Shown here piece after piece: positions 59,480 through 64,000 of a stretch of 64,000 nt of DNA. A model generated the notes under the pieces. It had not been told where the DNA came from, made no database searches, and saw only the letters and a program-made list of their open reading frames with translations. The stretch lies in contig OZ251509.1 in assembly GCA_965242855.1 (NCBI GenBank), forward strand, positions 620,001 to 684,000, in the 5' to 3' direction. A program made the translations under genes and the position numbers. Origin of the DNA: WTGU01 sp965242855 (lineage in GTDB: Bacteria; Pseudomonadota; Alphaproteobacteria; UBA828). Every line of letters starts with the position of its first letter. Position 1 is the first letter of the stretch.

Positions 59480-61474
59480 TCACTCGCCCGCGCCGGCGGC
59501 GGAGGCGGCGCCGCGGGCCGGAGCGCGCCGCCGCGCCGGCGCGCCCACGCGGTGCCGGCGATCGCTCAGCGAGACCGCGCCGCCGGCCACCATGAGCGCC
59601 GCGCCGATCCAGATCCAGGGCACCAGCGGGTTGTGGCGGACGCGGAGCGCGGCCCTGCCGTCCCCTTCGTCCTCGCCCAGGACGACGTAGAGATCGGCGA
59701 GCCAGGTGGTATGGATCGCCGCCTCGGTGGTCCATGTGTCCTGCACCGGATAATGGCGGCGCTCCGGGTGGAGGATCGCCACCTCCGCGCCGGCGTCGAG
59801 GACGCGGATGGCGGCCGTCCGCGCGCGGTAGTTGGGGCCCGGCGCCTCGCCCAGGCGCAGCATCTCGAAGTCGTAGCCCGCGAGGGCGACGGCCTCTCCC
59901 GGGCGCAGGGCGGCCGCCCGCTCGGTGGGCCAGTTGCTCGCGCCGACCGTGCCGACCACCAGCACGGCCACGCCGAGATGGGCGAGGCTCATGCCCCACG
60001 CCGCGCGCGGCAGCAGGGCGGCGCGGCGCAGGCTCTGCGCGAACGGCGCGCGGAACGGGCGGATGCGCCCCGCGAGCTCCGCCAGCACGCCGGCGGCCAG
60101 CCAGCCGGCGAGCGCCATGCCGAGCACGGCGCCCCACGGCCCGCCGGCGGTGAGCGCCGCGGCGACGGCCGCCGCCGCCGCCGCCGCCAGCGAAAGGGCC
60201 AGGCGCCGCAGGACGCCGCCGGCGCCGGCGCGCTTCCAGGCCGCCAGCGGCCCCGCCGCCATGACCAGGAGCAGCGGGATCATCGCCACCGCGAAGGTCG
60301 CTTCGAAGAAGGGCGGGCCGACCGATACCGTCTCCCCGGTCGCGGCGTCGAGCAGCAGCGGATAAAGCGTGCCGATGAAGACGGCGGAACAGCCGACCGC
60401 CAGCAGCAGGTTGTTGGCCAGCAGCGCCCCCTCGCGCGAGAGCGCGCGAAACGAACCCGCGGCGCGCATCCCCGGCGCCCGCCAGGCGTAGAGCGCGAGC
60501 GCGCCGCCGACGGCGAGCGCCAGGAAGATCAGGATGTAGAGGCCGCGCGCCGGATCGCTCGCGAAGCTGTGGACCGAGGTCAGCACGCCGGAGCGCACCA
60601 GGAAGGTCCCCATCAGGCTCAGCGAGAAGCCGAGAATCGCCAGCAGGACGGTCCAGCTCTTCAGGGAATCCCGCTTCTCGGCGACCACCGCCGAATGCAG
60701 CAGCGCCGTCGCCATCAGCCACGGCATGAAGGAGGCGTTCTCCACCGGATCCCAGAACCAGAAGCCGCCCCAGCCGAGCTCGTAATAGGCCCACCAGGAG
60801 CCGAGGGCGATGCCCGCGGTGAGCGCGCACCAGGAAAGCAGCGTCCAGGGCCGCACCCAGCGCGCCCAGGACGGGTCCACCCGGCCTTCGATCAGGGCGG
60901 CGACGGCGAAGGAGAAGGCCATCGAGAGCCCGACATAGCCGAGATAGAGCAGGGGCGGGTGGAAGGCGAGGCCGGGATCCTGGAGCAGGGGGTTGAGGTC
61001 GCGCCCGTCGGGCGGCGGCGGGTCGAGCCTGAGGAAGGGGTTGGAGGTGGCGACCAGGAAGACCAGGAAGCCCAGGCCGATCAGCGCCTGGACGCCGAGC
61101 ACGCGCGCCCGGAAGGAGGGCGGCAGGTTGCGCCCGAAGCCGGCGACGGCCAGGCCGTAGGCCGCGAGGATCCACACCCACAGCAGCATCGAGCCTTCGT
61201 GGTTGCCCCAGACGCCGGTGAGCTTGTAGAGCAGCGGCTTGGCCGAATGGGAGTTGCCGGCGACGACGGCGACGGAGAAATCCGACACCGCGAACGCATG
61301 GGCGAGGCAGGCCAGCGCCAGCGAGACGCAGACGAACTGGCCGCCCGCCGCCGGCCGCGCCAGCGCCATCCAGCCCGCATCGCCCAGGCGGGCGCCGAGC
61401 GGCGGCAGGACGGCCTGGGCCAGGGCGAGCGCCAGGGCCAGGATCAGGGCGTAATGGCCGATCTCCGGGATCAT
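59480..61474 (-). CDS. ccmF: Heme lyase subunit CcmF
   Basis: 664-residue polytopic membrane protein that ligates heme from holo-CcmE to apocytochrome c. The tryptophan-rich WWD motif is GSWWAYYELGWGGFWFWDPVENASFMPWL, with GVWGNHEGSMLLWVWIL and FHPPLLYLGYVGL containing the conserved histidines. Length agrees with the usual 640-670. The start overlaps the ccmE stop by 4 nt. No internal break is visible. Confidence 0.95.
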   Translation of the reverse strand: MIPEIGHYALILALALALAQAVLPPLGARLGDAGWMALARPAAGGQFVCVSLALACLAHAFAVSDFSVAVVAGNSHSAKPLLYKLTGVWGNHEGSMLLWVWILAAYGLAVAGFGRNLPPSFRARVLGVQALIGLGFLVFLVATSNPFLRLDPPPPDGRDLNPLLQDPGLAFHPPLLYLGYVGLSMAFSFAVAALIEGRVDPSWARWVRPWTLLSWCALTAGIALGSWWAYYELGWGGFWFWDPVENASFMPWLMATALLHSAVVAEKRDSLKSWTVLLAILGFSLSLMGTFLVRSGVLTSVHSFASDPARGLYILIFLALAVGGALALYAWRAPGMRAAGSFRALSREGALLANNLLLAVGCSAVFIGTLYPLLLDAATGETVSVGPPFFEATFAVAMIPLLLVMAAGPLAAWKRAGAGGVLRRLALSLAAAAAAAVAAALTAGGPWGAVLGMALAGWLAAGVLAELAGRIRPFRAPFAQSLRRAALLPRAAWGMSLAHLGVAVLVVGTVGASNWPTERAAALRPGEAVALAGYDFEMLRLGEAPGPNYRARTAAIRVLDAGAEVAILHPERRHYPVQDTWTTEAAIHTTWLADLYVVLGEDEGDGRAALRVRHNPLVPWIWIGAALMVAGGAVSLSDRRHRVGAPARRRAPARGAASAAGAGE

Positions 61475-61923
61475 TCGGCGCTTCCGCCGGGGGCGGCCTC
61501 GCCGCGCCAGGCGCCGGAGGCCTTCAGCGCCTCGGCCACCTCGCGGGGCATGTAGGTCTCGTCGTGCTTGGCGAGGATCGAGACGGCCTCGAAGACGCCG
61601 CCGCGCATGTAGCCTTCCGCCACCACCCCCTGCCCCTCGCGGAACAGGTCGGGGAGGAGGCCGCCATAGGCGACGGGCACGGCATGGGCGCCGTCGGTCA
61701 CGTTGAAGCGCACCCCGGCGCCGTCCTTGACGACGCTGTTCTCCTCGACGAGGCCGCCGATGCGCAGGCGCTGGTCCGCGGCGAAGCTCTTCCCGCGCAG
61801 CGCGCTCGGGTCATGGAAGAAGACGAGGTTCTCGTCGAGCGCGAGCAGGATCAGCCCCGCCGCGAGGCCGAGCGCCGCCATGCCCAAGCCGACGAAGAGC
61901 ATCCGCCAGTGCTTGCGCTTCAC
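61471..61923 (-). CDS. ccmE: Heme chaperone CcmE
   Basis: 150-residue periplasmic OB-fold protein anchored by an N-terminal segment. The covalent heme-binding His120 and nearby Tyr124 are in LAKHDETYMP, as in the HxxxY class. RIGGLVEENSVVKDG and FNVTDGAHAVPVAYGGLLPDLFREGQGVVAEG are family-typical. Translation begins at GTG overlapping the ccmD stop by 4 nt. Confidence 0.94.
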   Translation of the reverse strand: MKRKHWRMLFVGLGMAALGLAAGLILLALDENLVFFHDPSALRGKSFAADQRLRIGGLVEENSVVKDGAGVRFNVTDGAHAVPVAYGGLLPDLFREGQGVVAEGYMRGGVFEAVSILAKHDETYMPREVAEALKASGAWRGEAAPGGSAE

Positions 61924-62117
61924 GCCGACGCCTTCTCCCGCCCGCCTTTTCGCTCGTCCGCCCCCCGCCGCCGCGCCGCTTCGAGCGCCCGGAGTTCCGC
62001 CTCGCGCGCGCGCATGGCGCGCAGGCTCGCGACGAGGAGCGCGATCATGAGCGCGGCGGCCGCGCCGAAGGCCGGCCACACATACGCGCCATAGCCGCCC
62101 ATCTCGAAGAACGACAT
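61920..62117 (-). CDS. ccmD: Heme exporter protein CcmD
   Basis: 65-residue single-pass membrane protein: MSFFEMGGYGAYVWPAFGAAAALMIALLV is the conserved CcmD start with the membrane segment, followed by a basic cytoplasmic tail. It helps release holo-CcmE from the CcmABC complex. It lies between ccmC, with a 121-nt gap, and ccmE, with a 4-nt overlap. Confidence 0.9.
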   Translation of the reverse strand: MSFFEMGGYGAYVWPAFGAAAALMIALLVASLRAMRAREAELRALEAARRRGADERKGGREKASA

Positions 62118-62238
62118 CGCTCCGCCCGCCGACGCCGACGGCCCCTTCCCCCGGCCATAATGGGCAAGCGCCGCCCCCGCGTCCAGCCGCCCGGCCCTTG
62201 CCTTTTCGCGGCGCCCGCCCGGGGGAGCCGCCGCCGGT

Positions 62239-62988
62239 TCAGGCCAGGCGGAGGTTGCGGATGCGGCGGGCGGCGATCTCGGCGCGCAGCCGGAGGATCA
62301 GCACCGTCAGGTAGTAGGCCGCGAAGCCCGCCGCCATGAGGAAGAGCGGCGGGGCCATCGAGGCGTCGATCGAGGGCGCGTCGATCTTCGCGATCGTGGC
62401 CGGCTGGTGCAGCGTGTTCCACCAATCGACCGAGAACTTGACCACGGGCACGTTGACCGCGCCGACCAGCGCCAGGATCGCGGCGGCGCGGGCGCCCCTG
62501 GCCGGATCGTCGAAGGCCGCGTGCAGCGCCATGTAGCCGAGATAGAGGAAGAGCAGGATCAGCATGGAGGTGAGGCGCGCATCCCAGACCCACCAGGCGC
62601 CCCACATCGGCTGTCCCCAGAGGGCGCCGCTCACCAGGGTGACGACGGTGAAGCAGGCGCCGACCGGGGCGCTCGCCTTCGCCACCAGATCCGCCAGCGG
62701 ATGACGCCAGATCAGGGCGGCGGCGCTGCACAGCGCGATCGCGACATAGACGAGCAGCGACATCCAGGCGGCGGGGACGTGCACGAACATGATGCGGTAG
62801 GCGTCGCCCTGCTGGTAATCCGGCGGGGCTGCGTAGAGCCCGAGCGCGAGGCCGGCGGCGATCAGCAGCGCGGCGGCGCCCGCGGCCCAGGGGTGGACGG
62901 CGCGCGCGAGGCGGAGGAAGCGCGCCGGGTTGGCGAGGAAATGGAGGCGCCGCCCCCTTCCCGCCGCGCCGTTCGCCCGCGTCGCCAT
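62239..62988 (-). CDS. ccmC: Heme exporter protein CcmC
   Basis: 249-residue six-segment membrane protein that loads heme onto CcmE. WWD motif is WGQPMWGAWWVWDARLTSMLILLFLYLGYMAL, and the flanking heme-ligand histidines are in IMFVHVPAAWMS and WWNTLHQPATI. The start ATG is 14 nt downstream of the ccmB stop. The gap of 121 nt after it, before ccmD, contains no hairpin I could identify. Confidence 0.95.
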   Translation of the reverse strand: MATRANGAAGRGRRLHFLANPARFLRLARAVHPWAAGAAALLIAAGLALGLYAAPPDYQQGDAYRIMFVHVPAAWMSLLVYVAIALCSAAALIWRHPLADLVAKASAPVGACFTVVTLVSGALWGQPMWGAWWVWDARLTSMLILLFLYLGYMALHAAFDDPARGARAAAILALVGAVNVPVVKFSVDWWNTLHQPATIAKIDAPSIDASMAPPLFLMAAGFAAYYLTVLILRLRAEIAARRIRNLRLA

Positions 62989-63002
62989 GACCGGCCCCGG
63001 CG

Positions 63003-63668
63003 CTATTCCGCGGCCACGCGCAGCGCGGCGGCGGCGGCCCAGGGGACGAGCGCGGCCGCGCCGACCAGCCCGCCGGCCAGGACGAGCAGATGCGCGCGCG
63101 CGCCCAGGCCCGTCACGGCGCCCTCGACCGCGCCGGCGCCGACGATGAGAACGGGGACGTAGAGCGGCAGGACCAGCAGCGCGACCAGCGCGCCGCCGCG
63201 CCGCAGGCCCACGGTCAACGCGGCGCCCAGCGCGCCCAACAGGCTCAGAATCGGCGTGCCGAGCAGGAGCGAGGCGACCAGCGCGGCGAACCCGCCCGCG
63301 TCCAGATTCAACAGGACCGCCAGCGCCGGCGCGGCGACGACCAGCGGCAGGCCGGCGGTGAGCCAGTGGGCGGCGGCCTTGGCGAGCGCGACGAGTTCCA
63401 GCGGCAGCACCCCCAGCATCAGCTGGTCCAGGCTGCCGTCCTCGCGATCGTCGCGGAACAGCCGCTCCAGGGAGAGCAGCGCCGCCAGCAGCGCCGCGGC
63501 CCAGAGCACGCCGGGGGCGACGCGGGCCAGCAGGCCGGTCTCGGGGCCGATGCCGAGGGGGAAGAGGGCGACGGCGAGGACGAAGAAGAGCGGCGCCGTC
63601 AGGCTGCCGACGCCGCCGCGGAGGGCGAGCGTGAGATCGCGCCCGACGAGGCGGAGGAACGCCCTCAC
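63003..63668 (-). CDS. ccmB: Heme exporter protein CcmB
   Basis: 221-residue ABC-type permease subunit. The segments FLRLVGRDLTLALRGGVGSLTAPLFFVLAVALFPLGIGPE and FRDDREDGSLDQLMLGVLPLELVALAKAAAHWL are characteristic, with six predicted membrane passes. Translation starts at GTG overlapping the ccmA stop by 4 nt. It works with CcmA to release heme-loaded CcmE. Confidence 0.93.
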   Translation of the reverse strand: MRAFLRLVGRDLTLALRGGVGSLTAPLFFVLAVALFPLGIGPETGLLARVAPGVLWAAALLAALLSLERLFRDDREDGSLDQLMLGVLPLELVALAKAAAHWLTAGLPLVVAAPALAVLLNLDAGGFAALVASLLLGTPILSLLGALGAALTVGLRRGGALVALLVLPLYVPVLIVGAGAVEGAVTGLGARAHLLVLAGGLVGAAALVPWAAAAALRVAAE

Positions 63669-64000
63669 CACCCGTCCGGCTCCGCACCCGGCGGCGCGCC
63701 GGCGGCGCCCGCGTGGCGATCGAGGTCGAGACGGCGCGCGCCGGCGAGCGCGAGCTCCCCGTGGGTCGCGACGACCGCCATGCCGCCGCCGGCCCGGTGT
63801 TCCGCGATCATGGCGGCCACCAGGCCGGTCGACTCCCGGTCGAGCGCGACCGTCGGCTCGTCGAGGAGCCAGAGCGGCGCCGGCGTCGCGGCGAGGCATG
63901 CCAGGGCGAGGCGCCGCCGCTGGCCGGCGGAGAGGAAGCGCGCCGGCACCTCGGCCAGCGCCTCCAGGCCGAGCCTGGCGAGGGCGTCGCCGGCGGCCCG
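63665..64000 (-). CDS. ccmA: Heme exporter ATP-binding protein CcmA (partial)
   Basis: The C-terminal 111 codons of an ABC ATPase; the 5' part with Walker A lies outside the window. The signature FLSAGQRRRLALACLAA, Walker B LWLLDEPTVALD and the switch His in VATHGEL are visible. Short overall C terminus, as in CcmA. Truncation is due to the window edge, not to mutation. Confidence 0.93.
   Translation of the reverse strand, partial: RAAGDALARLGLEALAEVPARFLSAGQRRRLALACLAATPAPLWLLDEPTVALDRESTGLVAAMIAEHRAGGGMAVVATHGELALAGARRLDLDRHAGAAGAPPGAEPDGW

Overview
The window is high-GC bacterial DNA that looks like an alphaproteobacterium, probably close to Rhodospirillales. The grounds are a homolog of the mitochondrial complex I accessory subunit NDUFA12, a complete ccmABCDEFGHI cytochrome c maturation cluster, and many short-chain dehydrogenases, CoA ligases and peptide-type ABC transporters. 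Genus and habitat cannot be fixed from the sequence.

Layout. 0-12.2 kb: a catabolic and uptake block with an isochorismatase-fold amidase-like hydrolase, a two-subunit CoA transferase plus a long acyl-CoA dehydrogenase, a divergent five-gene oligopeptide-type ABC importer with a very strong stem-loop after the binding-protein gene, and a hydratase/MetE-like pair. 12.2-12.9 kb: tRNA-Ala, an 87-bp MITE with 8-bp target duplications, and a small orphan gene. 12.9-24.2 kb: a PrpF/TcuA-like pair, an orphan molybdenum hydroxylase large subunit, an ornithine-cyclodeaminase-like protein, an acetoacetate-decarboxylase-like protein without the Schiff-base lysine, an SDR, a P450, an amidohydrolase, a collapsed luciferase-like monooxygenase and a secreted nuclease. 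24.2-33 kb: two tRNAs, a BI-1 membrane protein, DUF1015, a HicBA-like pair, a decayed YfbK-type VWA gene, an acyl-CoA ligase, GNAT, SDR and an exported RidA.

33-37.5 kb holds a 1470-residue autotransporter. Its putative promoter spacer consists entirely of a run of 14 G, the arrangement known from phase-variable porA-type promoters. It is followed by a single copy of a palindrome that recurs as a 14-unit tandem array at 51.0-52.0 kb.

38.7-46.9 kb is the most unusual region. A transposase remnant is followed by a two-repeat mini-CRISPR-like element, a 150-residue ORF resembling phage-associated nuclease domains, a 15-codon leader ORF, and a complete type I-U (I-G) interference operon (cas3, csb3, csb1, csb2). 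No cas1, cas2, cas4 or full array is present. A testable idea is that the mini-array serves regulation or a CRISPR-dependent toxin guard (CreR/CreTA-like) rather than adaptive memory.

47-57 kb returns to catabolic genes (CitE-like lyase, HpaB-family flavoprotein, NTF2-like protein, SDRs, DMT exporter, CoA ligase, GNAT) and ends with the NDUFA12 homolog. 57-64 kb is the ccm cluster on the minus strand, in the order ccmA-B-C-D-E-F-G-H-I, with ccmA cut by the window edge. Remnants at 23.1, 28.5 and 38.7 kb, the MITE and the palindrome array show ongoing decay and repeat activity in the accessory parts.
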